Source: Clavelina lepadiformis (taxonomy: Eukaryota; Chordata; Ascidiacea; Aplousobranchia; Clavelinidae). From it: a stretch of 64,000 nt of DNA. The notes under the pieces are model-generated. The model ran no database searches. It was not told where the DNA came from and saw only the letters and a list, made by a program, of their open reading frames with translations. Shown here one piece after another: positions 43,930 to 56,535 of this stretch. A program made the position numbers and the translations under genes. The first letter of the stretch is position 1. Each line of letters begins with the position of its first letter. The stretch lies in the NCBI RefSeq assembly GCF_947623445.1, contig NC_135242.1, forward strand, positions 20,956,001 through 21,020,000, given 5' to 3'.

Positions 43930-46900
43930 TCAGACGTTGCTCATAAACTTCTCTCTCATGAAGACTATCTTCATCTCTTCAAGACTCTCCATCAGTTCGG
44001 ATTTGCTCTTCTCGACCATGTCCTGGCATCTTTTCATCCCCGACTCCAGCTCCTCCCAACTGCGAGAGAGCAACGCTTTCTGCATCACGTCCATCCGACG
44101 CTCAAGGTCCGTCTTTACCTGAATAATATTTCGGGAAAAACTGTAAGTGTTTTAGCTGATAAAATCACGTTTTTGATCCAAGTTCAGCAAAACGGTCATG
44201 TCTGCAAGGATGAATTGTTTTCTGTGTCAAAGGTTTCAACGTTGCCGCTATTGTCCAAAGAAATTAATTTTTGAATCAATCTTACCAAAGCGATCTCCTG
44301 TTTCGTTCTTTCGACATCTGTCTGTAGTTCGGCTACGACAGCTCTCGTACCGTCAACTTTGCCTCTCGTTTCGTTCGACTCAAGTTGAGTTGTTTGAGTA
44401 AGTCCGGTATGTGTCATGTCAATTTGCCTCGAGATGGTCACGCCAGAACTAGACACGTTATCTTTGATATCCTTGAGTGTAAAACTGCTATGTTAGTAGC
44501 GGAAATTTACGTTTATGCGGCAAATTTTCATATAAGATTGTAACGGAGAGAATAATTATATCATATCATGTAATTAAAGACCAAAATAAACGTCAGTTGC
44601 TTCCAGAAACTTCTACAAAACGTCGCCGTACCTCTGCGTAGATCTTAGCGTCACTCTTGACGTCACGCACCATCGATCTTACGCTTCTCACGCCTTGCTT
44701 GACTTCAGCCTGGTCGGCCATCAGATCACCCATTTTGTTCCTGAGGGTGCTCAAACTGAGTAGAATCTTGTCAGAGTCGCTTCTGACCTCGTCTTGATCA
44801 ACCTGGGTGGGAAGTAAGAGTTTAAGCGGCATTGTGGTTTAATACACAAACTTATTCCGACTTATTCATACGTTATGTAGCATGTCAAGTAATGGTAGTC
44901 TGGTGCATACTGTTTTAGCGTAAACTTTTTCACTGCTTACTGCTTCTTTATCCAATGCCTTTGAAATGTGTTCAATTGACATTTCAGAATCTTCAAAGAG
45001 CAATTTTTTGATAAAATTCGCTTTCCTGTATTTGTTGATTTCCATCTTCTGTTTTCGCAAGCACAACTTCTTCCTGAGGAAAGCCGGAAGCGTGAACTCA
45101 ACTTCCAAAGTTAAGGCAACCTGTTAGAAAATTAGAAAATGTTAACTTGGTGGGAAGAAACTCTCCAAAAAAACATTTAACCGCACTGGCGTATCTTTCA
45201 TGCTTTACCTGCATTCCCAGTCTCTCTAGTGTAGCGTGTTCTTGTACCTGTATGATGTCACCAACAGCCAAACCAACCTACACCATAAAAATAAGGTCAG
45301 TAAAGTAGTATCAAGCCACTTCACTGGAATGGAAGCAGCCATAGGTGGGCAGTACCGAATTACTGTACCGTGGTACTTTTTCAGTACCGATACCGGTACA
45401 TTTTTTGCCAAGTACCGTTACCGACAATACTTTCAAGGTACCAACTGCCCACCTCTGGCAGTAGCACATAACTCAACTCATCTGGCAGTGCCACAGAGTA
45501 TGTTGTTAACTTACCAGCAAGTTCATGATGATGATGGTCATCACTAGAAGAAAGATGACGAAGAGGACATAGGTTACTTCTCTAGTGTAGATCTGTTGTG
45601 ATGAAAATGGATGCGCAACTCAATTATGAAGTAACACAGTAAAACACATAAAAGAAATAGGGCAAAATGATTTGCTTACCGCTTCCTCATACGCACTGCT
45701 TCCGAAGAATTTGCTCGTGTAATCCAATTCTCCTATCATCATCACCGACGTTGATACAAGAGCCTCATACCAGTTTTCAAACACGGCCTGTGTAAAGTAG
45801 ATAGTTAGAAAACATGTATCCATTTCTTTTTGTCAAGGTTTGTTTGGTAAATTAATGCGATACTCCTGGCGGCTTTTATAAACTTTACTGAAAATATAAT
45901 CCCTTTACCGTGACATTTAAACCAGTAACAACTTTTGCACATGATCTTATTGCCTGAGTTGTGCCAAAAAACAGCTTGAAGGTTTTAATGTTATTTAAAT
46001 AAAATTTTCTTTTATAGAAGTCACCTGGTTTCCGAGTAAGATGGTGAAGGCAAAGGCGAACCCAAAGATAAAGAAGACAAAGACGAGGAAGAATTGACCG
46101 AAAGTTTTCAAGATGTCAGTAAACATCACAACAAATATTCCGAGTCTTGGGATCTTTTGAATAAAGAGTAAAAGTCCCATCCAGGAGAGAAAAACTGCAA
46201 ATGCTCCAACCTCTTGTTGCCATTCCTAAGCAGAAAGGATCGAAGTAACTTGATGAAATTTGACAATTACAGATAAAAATTTGCAAAACTGAATTAATTT
46301 TTTCAGATACCGATTAACATTTTTAATGCAATAATTTCATCGTAGACATGTGAACTACCTTTTTATTTATTCAACACGCATCACAGCACTTTTACATACT
46401 TGTCTTAGCCCAGTATCTCCCTGAAAGCTCATCAGAGGTTCAGAAACATCATCTACAGTGAGAGCTTGATCAGTTAAAACAGAAATACTGGGTAGGCTGT
46501 AAGCGGTAAAGTTGAATGTCAGGATGAGTGAGAGAATGTACAGAGTCACTTCTATGACGTTTGTGATGTCAAAATAGCCAAGTTTTTGGTTGACAAACTG
46601 AAAAAGCTGGAAACCAAAACAAAATTTTTCAATTTGCATTGCTGTAAATTTTGCCTCACGCTGTACAGATGATTATTATATAGACCATATTCAGGATGTT
46701 GGCAGAATATAAGACATTTTATAGATAACTACAAAAAACATGACATACTCTAAAGTAAATATAAAACAGTATAACCAATAAGCATGAGCTAGTATTTATT
46801 GGTTCACAAATTCCAAAATTCAGTAAATAAGAACTGCTCAACGGTTCAATAACTACCTCTCTGGCTAAATTAAAAACTGCAAATCCAAAGATACCCCATC

Positions 46901-49900
46901 TCAAACCACGCGTGGGGGCATTAACAAACTGACATGATGGTATATCATATTCCCCTCTGAAAAACCAACAATCCGTTCTGTTTCCCGAAGCTGCAAATTC
47001 GTCAGCATAAGATTCGTTAGCTCCTGAAACACAAAGTTATATCAGATGTTTGAAAATGTACCAGCGTCGAGAAAACTGTTTTGCTGCTATAGTAAGTCAG
47101 AAAAGCTGCATTATATACAAGCATGTAAGCCATATTTTCCAATAAATATTTCACAAGTACGATGCATGCACTATAGTTTTGTGACTGAATTTTTCTTTTC
47201 CCCTTCACACATGCAACTTGTAACATGCAATCTGAATTCACACATGTATGCACTATGACTATAAGGAGACCTGTTAAATTGAGGAAGTATTTCCGATATT
47301 CAGTTGTCTTCACCCAATCGATCCTGTAAAAGGCGGGAAGCAACATCATGTAAACGTTGAGGAGGACCAGGTACGTAACAAAGAGAAGGAGGTTGAAGTA
47401 ATAGAGGTAACGACCATATCTTCGCCATTTGTAATTAAGCAAACCAGTTACAACTGGATGGACTAGAAGGCCTTCACATTTTGAATCAACCTGATAAAGA
47501 TGAGGAAGTTTGAAATCAAAACCCCAAGAATCATTTTTTTTGCAAGTTATAGGTGGTAAAATAAAATATTTAAATCTTATACCATTATCTTTAGAGGGTG
47601 ATTCTTTTGCAATTCGTCAGAATCTTTGGAATAAGTCAGAGCTTCAGGTGTTAACTGTCCGGCATCATCATAAACCTATGCAAAAAAGAATCATGACATA
47701 AACATCTTCCTTTTTTAAAACACAGTGGAAAATTGGACATGTACTTGGAGAAATTAGATGCAACATCTCAATGAAAAAAAAGGAAATAATTGCACCAGAA
47801 AATTGAAACGGTTTTACCCCGAAAAGAAGGATAAAAACAGTACTTTACCGAATATTGAGTGTCATCAATGGCAAGTGGAGTTGTATCGGTCGTTTTTGAA
47901 CTGTCGGGTCTACCTGCTTCAATTCTTTCCATCCACTCTGTGCTGGCAAACATGTCATCAAAGAACTCATAATTGAGAGTGATCTATAAATATAGAAAAT
48001 AATACGTATGTGTTTTAGTGATGCTTTGGGCTTAAACTTCACTTAGCAAATATTCTGCCATCAAAAACTGTACTTAGAAGAGCAAATACAATAGTTTACA
48101 CATTTCAACTTCGTTCTTGTCATCGACATCTATTACCGAGTAATCGTCATTTTCTGGTTTCTTTCCATTGTCAGTTATACACTGATTGCAAACGATTTGC
48201 GCCATGTCTTCCATCTTGCTGATCAGTCTTCGCATGGGAGTTGTCATCCGACCTGCAAGGTTGTTAAGATAATCCAATTACATATAATATACACTTTAAT
48301 ATAAAAATATAAGATGGGGAATTCAAAAAGATTCATTTAGTGGTTTCTTTCTTTACTTTCTGCTATTGTTATAAAGATGTGCATTGAATGATGACACATC
48401 TATTTAAGCGAGGTTATATAACTCATACTTAAGCAACTTGTCAAACCATATTACCTGATACCGGGTTGATTACGGCATTTTTCAATGATTGTTGCCATGT
48501 TTCGTGCCTTATTAAGGCAAGAACACATTCTTTTTGCGAGCAATCGATTGCATAATCGAGTGCATTTCTCCCATCCGCAGAACGAAATGTCACATCTGCT
48601 TTCCATTGCAGTAATAGATGTACCATTTCCACATGACCACGTTGACATGCAAGGTGCAAAGCGCACACCTAGAGATAACACAAAGGACTAAACTAAAAAC
48701 AAGTCTTAGGGAATTAACTAAGTTGCAATAAGAATCCACCACTTGTAAGCTTGTAAACATTATATACCATAAATTGTCATTACTTATCACGAAATATGTT
48801 TAACTTCGCTAGAATAAAAAAGATGGGTTCAGTAAAATACTGTATTTATTTCAACTTGTATAGTTAATAATTGTTGTCACCAGCACCCATGCAACGAAAA
48901 TACAGCAACCAAAATAAAAGTTTATAAATCACTTGAGAATAAGTCGCTTTCCACAAAAATTTGAATTTAATTCCAATAGGCTAGAATTTATCATTTAAAA
49001 AAAGAAGAGTTGAAAAGCAAAGCCAAACTTGCAGTTTTAGTATGCTTTACTAAGCAATATGCATTATAAACTGTTTGGAAAATCTATAATGCCAAACAGA
49101 GAGCTATTCAAAAGGCAGATTTTTTTACAAAAATCAAATAGCTAACAGCCTGAATCGTGCAAATGTCAATTCATAACAACTGAACTGGGCTAAAACCTCA
49201 CGATCATGCGAAACACCTTCAAGCAAAGGCGGCACATGAAAACTTAGGAGCTAGTTTACAAGTGCACAACCAGATGACGTCACAATTTGAGTAGCTGGGG
49301 TCTAACACACAAAGGCATCCTGTGGTTGTTCACTTGTATACCAGACCCAAGACTTACATGCTTAATCCAAACATAGCTTGATAAAGTTTTACATATAAAA
49401 AAAACAAGAAGCAAATGAAAAAGCCGCAGACACATTCGGCGCTTACCTTGGTGAACTGTGCATAACAAAAATGTCATTATGAAGTTTACGTGCAACATGA
49501 AATAAACAAAAACGCCAAGTTAATTGCAATTCTGGTATGAAACTGATGGAATGGTGTCAATGGTGTTATGCAGTACCGACTACGGGGAAAACCCAAAAGT
49601 AGAAATTACGTTGGTAATTTTATTAAAAAAATGATATCTTGATTATCTCTGATAAAAAAATTCAACTTTGCAAGGTTTAAGACAAAGTACAAACTGTTTC
49701 GTTTTTTAGGTTTACCCCTTAATCTTCGAAATACGTAAAAATGATGAAAACACCACAGGGATGCATTGTAAAAGAAGCGGTTAATTTCATCCAATGACAA
49801 TGCCAGAAAACCAACACGTGACACATATTACGTTACCCTTCCGAATGTTTCTAGTTTCTTGAAGAAATAGCACAATCATGTTTATGCAGAGGCTCTAACA

Positions 49901-52900
49901 TCTAACCTTAGAAAGGTACCACAGAATACGTCTTGCATACACAGCAAGTGCATTCCTTTACAAACATTGTGATCAAAATTTCGTGAAGTAAATTCAAGCA
50001 TTTCAAGGAAAACCTTTCATTTTGTCAACGGGAGCCTAGCTACATACCTTCACCGGAATAGCCCAAGAGATAGCAGCATTAACCGGTTAAAAATACAAAC
50101 TTGCCGATATATTAAATTTTTCGAATAATTTTTGATAGTTTTGGAATTGTTACGTTGAAGACTCGTTCCGGCGTTGGAATTAAAGTAGGGACCCGTGTCG
50201 ACTACTAAAATATTTACAAACATAAGATTTGGCTTGATTAAATAGCCTAGAAAAACGTTTGCTTTAAGAACAATTCCAATATCTTTAAAGTTTAGAATTA
50301 CGTAAATACCTTTATCTTTCCTCTTGGTTGGATGCTGGCACCTGCCTCGAGAAGGCACCTGGCGGCTTTTGCCCATCCATACGCAGCAGCGCAATCTAGC
50401 GGTGTCCATTGGCGTGCATTACGCAATTCGATATTGGCTCCTGACTGAATCAGACTGAAAATCCAATGAAAACATTGAATCAATTTTGCAAAAACTATTG
50501 TTTAGAACATCTAGGCTGTAAGCTAATCTCGTAATCTGTTTAAACAAACACTTCCCGTGATTTGACTCTTGAGGTTGTATCGACGTTTCACAATAACACA
50601 ATCCGCGATTGCAGATTGTTTTTAAAAGAATATTTTTCGATAGACTTACACAGAAACGCAGTTAAGGTTTCCACCAATGGCAGCCAAGTGCAGGGCGGAG
50701 TTGGCTTCTTCGTCACCAGAATTGATTATAGACCGGTCACGGTTCACTAAATCCGGTATAATTGCGTCATGTCCGTGCAACGACGCCATGTGGAGTGTGG
50801 TGCGGTCGTCGTCGTTTTTAATATCAGCCGAAGCTCGATGATTTAGAAGTAACTGAGCAAATAAACACGAAGATTTGTAAACAGGTAAAAATCGCCGAAC
50901 AGACTATGCTAACGATATCTGAAGCTTCTCTAAACTAGCTATGTGTGGCTTCACGTTTTTGTCTTACTTTCACTGTGTCAGTGTGGCCTTTCACGGATGC
51001 CAGGTGGAGAGCAGTGTTGTTGTATTTGTCCCTCTCCTCTATCATCAGCCTCATCTTGTTCCTACGCAGGAGAATCTGGAAAACCCGATAAACTTTGATA
51101 AATAAAATTGAAAACTTATACACCCAATATGCTGTCACATGATAGGTCTAAGCGTTTTGTAATAAACGCTTTACCCTACCTTTTTCCTTTAATATTTCTA
51201 CACTTGTTACATTTGCTTAGTGCTGCATTGCGTATTATGTGTATGTACAGTATACGCGTTTCTTAAGTTCTTAATCGTTTGTTTAAACAATTCCACAATC
51301 CACATATACATAAATCTTACAGTTAATGCATCCGATCTATTTTCCTCAGCTGCCCACATCAGACACGTTCTGTCATCTTTGTCTGTTTCGGTGATGTCAG
51401 CGTTATACTCCAGCAAATAGGTGATCGTTTCAAGGTGACCATACCGAGAGGCGATCAGCAAAGGAGTCATGAAATCTGAGTCTTTCATCTCAATATTTGC
51501 CCCGCTGTTTTAAATTAAACTATAACTTTGATATTCTAGTTTTAGATTAATCTTCTTCAACTGCAGAATCTGCGAGAGTCGTGCACCTTGTATCGTCAGG
51601 ATGTAGGTTATATCTTAGGCCTATATTTTATGTAGTTTTATGCTTGTTTACCTCTGTAAAAGATGCTTTACAATAATATGTGCGTTATGCTGACAAGCGA
51701 GAAGCAAGGGAGTAACAAGGGAAGAATTTCGTGCGTTTATATCGGCTCCCTCTTTCATTAGAAATTTCACTATTTCAATCGAATTTGCTTGCACCGCTAG
51801 GTGAAGGCAAGAGTCGTCTCTCGAACGACACACGTCGACCATACTTCCCAAACCTAAATAGTGGGGAAAATCAGCAACCCTTCTGCAGTATACGTAACAA
51901 CCAGACAAACCCACGCAAGACCTTGAAATAAAAGCTCTGCTGACCTGGAGTGGTTATTGCTTCAGAAAAAGGTGTTGTAACGTACAAGTTCACAAGGGCT
52001 CTAATGCCTAACCTTACGAATCTTAACGATACCAAGCTTTGACACTTTTACGGAAAACAAACGTTTGCTTTTATTTCAGTTTACAAGCTTGCTGTATTAC
52101 CTACAACCAGAAAGTGGTTACTATGCTATACGGTTGAACTATTCCTTGAAGCAATCGTATCGTAAATTCAAACCCCGATAAAAAAAAGTTCTGTTTTATG
52201 CCCACGTAACCCCATGATTCAGATTCGAACCTGCTAGCCGCGATTTCTCAACACAGAATTCCACAAGATTCATATGTCCATTTTCAATCGCTAGATGAAA
52301 GGGAAGATTTTTCTCTGCATCCACGTCGTTAAGGAGTCCGGCAGCTCCTCCTGCGAAAAAGAAGAATGCTGATGAAGCTGATGAAGCGTCATTTGTTTGT
52401 TTATATCGAGAGTGCTCAACGTTTATGCCGGTGAATGTAAGACGCACAGTTACCAATGTTAGTAAATACTATGGATGTGCCGCGAGGAAGATTATTCGGG
52501 TTTGTGCGAACCCGAATATCATGAAGGTCGACACGAACGAAGCCCGAATCTATTCGTATTAGAATCAAACAATAAAATTTCCTCCAAAAGTTGTCAAGTC
52601 TTGCTTCTAAAATGACGTAATCGATAAATAAATCGCTTTCTTTCGAAAAATAGTGTTTAAAAAAACGATCGAAAAAGCAAAATCGTTAGGAAACGACCTT
52701 CATTGTAAGTACTGCTGACTCTAGTTTACCATTGTCGGGAAACTAAATCATAATTTTTTACGAAAGTCAGTAAATTTATAAGTAATATTGTATTCGGGTT
52801 CGCCATTGTTGGTGTTCGTGTTCGCCCGAATCTTCGATAAAGGCGATATTCGGCGAATCTATTCGGGTTTGGGTTCGTATCGGCACATCCCTAGTAAATA

Positions 52901-55900
52901 CAATAAGGACCTAAAATTCGTTTGGCCTCAAATTTTATTTTCCAATTTTTTTTTCCTTAAACAAACAAATTAGAATGATTATGTGTAATACTGTTGCAAG
53001 CAATATTTTGAGTGATTAGGATCTACATCGTTTTGTTTAATCTGAGCTAAGTGCTGGTATCTCAATGAAGCGTTTTATTTTATTAACTTGTGCAATAAAA
53101 GACTAATTGCGTAATTGACTTATGACTTTCAGGCAATTTCTAAATTTGCGTAAAAGCAACGTACTTTTATGTTACGTTTAATGCATATAAAATTTAGAGC
53201 TACGTAGTTGCTAAAAGCTACGAGTATATGGACCAATTCCGGTCAACAAGCATGTCGCTAAGAAAATTAAAGTACTATATCAACATACCGTTAATAAACT
53301 AAGTTAGGTCAATGAAAAATAGCTACACTAACATGCTTAGTTAATTTATACGTTAATTGAAATGAGAAATTAAACGAGACCTCAGCTAAGCTCGAGGTTT
53401 CTATATTGTATCACCATTCGAGTACCTTTCCAAGCAGCAAGCTTAATACCAAGCGAATTACTGGTTGTTGATCTCACTAGCTTGCTGAAACCGTTGAGCG
53501 GTTTACCTTCATTGGTTTTCGAGTCATTGTTGCTTCCTTTGGAGTTGCTTTTACCATCACCGTCTCCGTTAACGTAAGTCGCTTGGGCAGATTCCGCAAG
53601 AGTGTCGGCTTTGTCCAAAAGAAATTGAGCGATCTACAATTGTGATTATGTCTAACATTTTACTTTACATAAACCAATTTTACAATCTCAAAACTAAATC
53701 TATCTTTTAATTTCCATTAGTGACCTGGATGCTTCCTTCAGCACATGCCAGATGCAGTGGCGTGGTCATGTCTTTGTCTTTGCATTTCAGACTGGATCCA
53801 GCTTCCAACAGCAGTTTGACGATTGTTTTGCGCCTGTACAGGCAAGCAAGGTGCAAAGCGGTCATACCTTGATGATCTGTCATCTGAAATATTAGCCATA
53901 CCCATACACAATCGTATAACCCTTATATAATACAGAAATTTTCGTATTGTTTTTTTTTGTGCTAAAAATATACCGTTTTATTTTTAAAAACTTTAAAATA
54001 TTTAAGAAATTTTTAATAATAACTTTTATACCTCCAGTGCCAAGCCAGGGCATTCGAGCAGCTCCCGTACCGCTGTAGTATTGCCTCTAGTGCAGGCCTG
54101 GTGCAAAGGGGTGAGACCCATTGCGTCCTTGGGGTTGACGTGTGCTCCATGTTCAACTAAAAGCTTGAGGCAACTAAATGATTCCTCCGGCGGTAGTTCT
54201 TCATCAGAACTTGAATCCTGCGTAAATAGCGGAAGTTTATCCTCAGTAATATGCCCATGTACTTATCCTTACAGTATTTAGCCTTCATAGCGTTAGTCTA
54301 CACTTAGGCTAGGTATCAACTCGTCCAGAATTGTTATAGTAACTTGCGTAGGTGAGATGTTTGCTGTTTTGGTAGTTTTGCTTAAAGTTAAGATAAGTAA
54401 GATATGCTGATGGACATAAAATGTTTTACATCATCATCGTTTCCAGATTGGGCTTCCACCGCTTTTTTCTTTTTGTATTTGGCGATGAAATGTAATGGTG
54501 TGGCATCGTCTTCTCCTTTGGGTTGGACATCTAACAACATTTCGTTCCATAAAAAAATCTCCATTGTAACGGAAATAAAAACTTATGTCCTAGAACACAG
54601 GTAGCGACAAACTGTTCTCAGACAATAAACACAATAAATATGAGCACTATGTCTACAGATATGGACAACTCTCACTTGCTCCATTTGAAATTAAGAAATT
54701 AATCATATGATAGTGGTGATATCGAGCGGCGTAATGCATCGGAGTAAGCTTTCCGTCATCTCTCGCGTTCAGTCGCTTTTTTCTCTGTTGGACATGAGGC
54801 AAGCGTTCCAGAAGTTTTTCCATCAGCATTACATCGCCCTCGCGCGCCACCTGGTGAGATAACAAAATCCAAAAGGTGTATGCTGCTAGCTAATAAGTTC
54901 ATCTTTTATCAATCATGAGTTGAAAAAGAGCACAGTTTTTTAACGTTTACAGCATAATGGTGCGTTAACTGCATGATTGCCAGTAAAGATTATGGTTACT
55001 CCGGTACCAATAGCTCCAAAACCATAGATTTAGCCGAAGTTAAAATCATTTCCATATTTTGACACAGCTTTTTAAAGTTGCTTTAAACAAGAGTTTTGGA
55101 CTTTGTCATTTGTTTGACGCTATTTGGACACGCTTTTGGGCGTCAGTACTTTCAGTGTATAATACTGAGGCATCCGCAAACATCAACGTATAATATATTG
55201 CCAAGCTCTATTACAACCAGACTCAAAGGAGTAACCAGCAGGACAGAAGTCAAAAACCCCTTTCAAATTTTGATGACAAAAAAACGTTTTCAGCTTTCCG
55301 GAATTACGTATATAATTTGCCATGTTAACATTGTTTGATGTTTACATTCCGCTGTAATGGCTTGAGAGTTGTCGTTTGCGGTTACGAGAACTGTAAATTT
55401 TGAAAGAAACTCTTACCATAAGACTGTATTTTAACTGGGTATAGTTTATTTTATTATTTTATGACAAGTATTTTAAAAACCTTTTTACGTCTAAGTCCAA
55501 CATCAAAAGCACCGAAATGCAAAATATTGGCTGTATATTAAGAAGTAACCAGTCTATATACTATAGGGATATAGGCTATAGCCTAATGAGAAAACCTGAA
55601 GGTAAAAACAGATGTTTAAACACTTGTTAAAGCCTAGCCGGCACTGAAACCTTGATTATTTCATGTCATAGATCATTGTTATATGGAATGTTACATTTTT
55701 CCAGATTATCAGATTTTCCGTTTGATCAAATTTAATTGGCGGCCTAACAAGTAGATGAATAGGGTTGAATAAAACTTATCGTCTCAAAAAGTTAATAACA
55801 TTCAGCAAACACATTTCTTATCAGGGCAAACAGAAATTGAAAAATCGCTAGCTTTGAGCAGTATTGTTGTCTGACGGTATGAATGTCAAATTCACTAAAC

Positions 55901-56237
55901 GTTTTTTACTCTGTCCAAATCTTGTGTTTGCCATCGAACGGGTATAACTTTTATTGTTGCGTCATACGTGTTGTTATGGTAACCGCAACGCACTATAATG
56001 TTTACATGTTCGATCAACAAAAAGCAAAAAGGTCAAACCAAAAAATCATACCTGGTGAAAAGTGAGGTTGGCTAAATCTGATTGGGTGTAGACCCTGACG
56101 TGGTCTGGCATCGTCACCGGGTTCTGCTCAGAGATTGGGGAAGTCTGGGCGAAAGCCGGGTTGATATTCGCCACCAGAGCGGCCCCCAGAGCCTTAGGTC
56201 CCTGAAGAAGGCTCGTTTTCCGGTCTTTCATCTCCAT
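43930..56237 (-). CDS. TRPA1-like: TRPA1-type ankyrin TRP cation channel
   Basis: Twenty-seven exons, 56237-56052 to 44118-43930, sum to 4257 nt (1418 residues) in one frame. Residues ~50-703 hold about 16-17 ankyrin repeats (e.g. GKLTPMHYAARYHH, MTALHLACLYRRK, NSALHLAAIGGN). A linker with CNQC follows, then HPVVTGLLNYKW before S1 (~830), S2-S5 (LSWMGLLLFIQKIPRLGIF), pore SVMMIGELDY (~1105), S6 (FVIFLLVMTIIIMNLL) and VGLAVGDI. The last ~240 residues are highly charged and likely coiled coil, longer than in vertebrate TRPA1. TRPA1 is a non-selective cation channel of the plasma membrane that senses heat or electrophiles. Other exons: 54850, 54530, 54217, 53883, 53633, 52350, 51853, 51504, 51075, 50852, 50454, 48668, 48252, 47983, 47675, 47490, 47023, 46606, 46225, 45787, 45592, 45277, 45120, 44802, 44471 (5' ends). 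The exon 14 donor (48110, GTTGAA) is the weakest call. Confidence 0.92.
45340..45457. mobile_element. hAT MITE in a TRPA intron
   Basis: Ends CATAGGTGGGCAGTACC and ACTGCCCACCTCTG are inverted, and the interior has GTACCG words as in 31517-32018. Flanks GAAGCAGC and GCAGTAGC match at 6 of 8 positions, a worn target duplication. It lies between exons encoding S6 and the post-S6 segment. Confidence 0.65.
52470..52893. mobile_element. hAT-like MITE, 424 bp, perfect 8-bp TSD
   Basis: Ends TATGGATGTGCCG and CGGCACATCCCTA, flanked by GTAAATAC on both sides (52462-52469 and 52894-52901). Subterminal CGGGTT/AACCCG words repeat inside. It sits in the intron between TRPA exons 6 and 7 and is the same family as the terminus at 23527. 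Confidence 0.88.
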
Positions 56238-56303
56238 GACGATGCCCGGTTACTTAACCCGAGGTTTCAGAAATGATTTAGATTTCGGTATTTTTATGCA
56301 CTG

Positions 56304-56316
56304 CCTTATATATATA
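56304..56316 (-). promoter_or_regulatory. Candidate TATA box of the TRPA gene
   Basis: On the minus strand TATATATATAAGG lies about 70 bp upstream of the ATG at 56237, a plausible distance for a short 5' leader. Simple TA repeats also give such a match. Confidence 0.4.
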
Positions 56317-56510
56317 ATCTTTTGCAAAAGCTGCAGCAATAAAAAAGAACTTTAAATCTAAAGATATTTGCATTAGTCCGGTAGTATATGGCTATAGGTG
56401 ATGGCTTAGGTAAAAATTCTTTTAGTTCAGTCTGCCATAGAGATTTTCTAAAACAAAAATGACCCACAAGTTATCTTAAGGAAAGGGCATGCGGTATCAT
56501 CTGGTATACT

Positions 56511-56535
56511 TATATATATATATATATATATATAT
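56511..56535. repeat. (TA)n microsatellite
   Basis: About twelve TA dinucleotides in an unbroken run. Confidence 0.9.

Noticed and set aside
48441-50310. Open frames in the 1.6 kb TRPA intron
   Set aside because: The flanking ankyrin exons join directly (GKIK to VCALHLACQ) in phase with a normal repeat, so no extra exon is needed.
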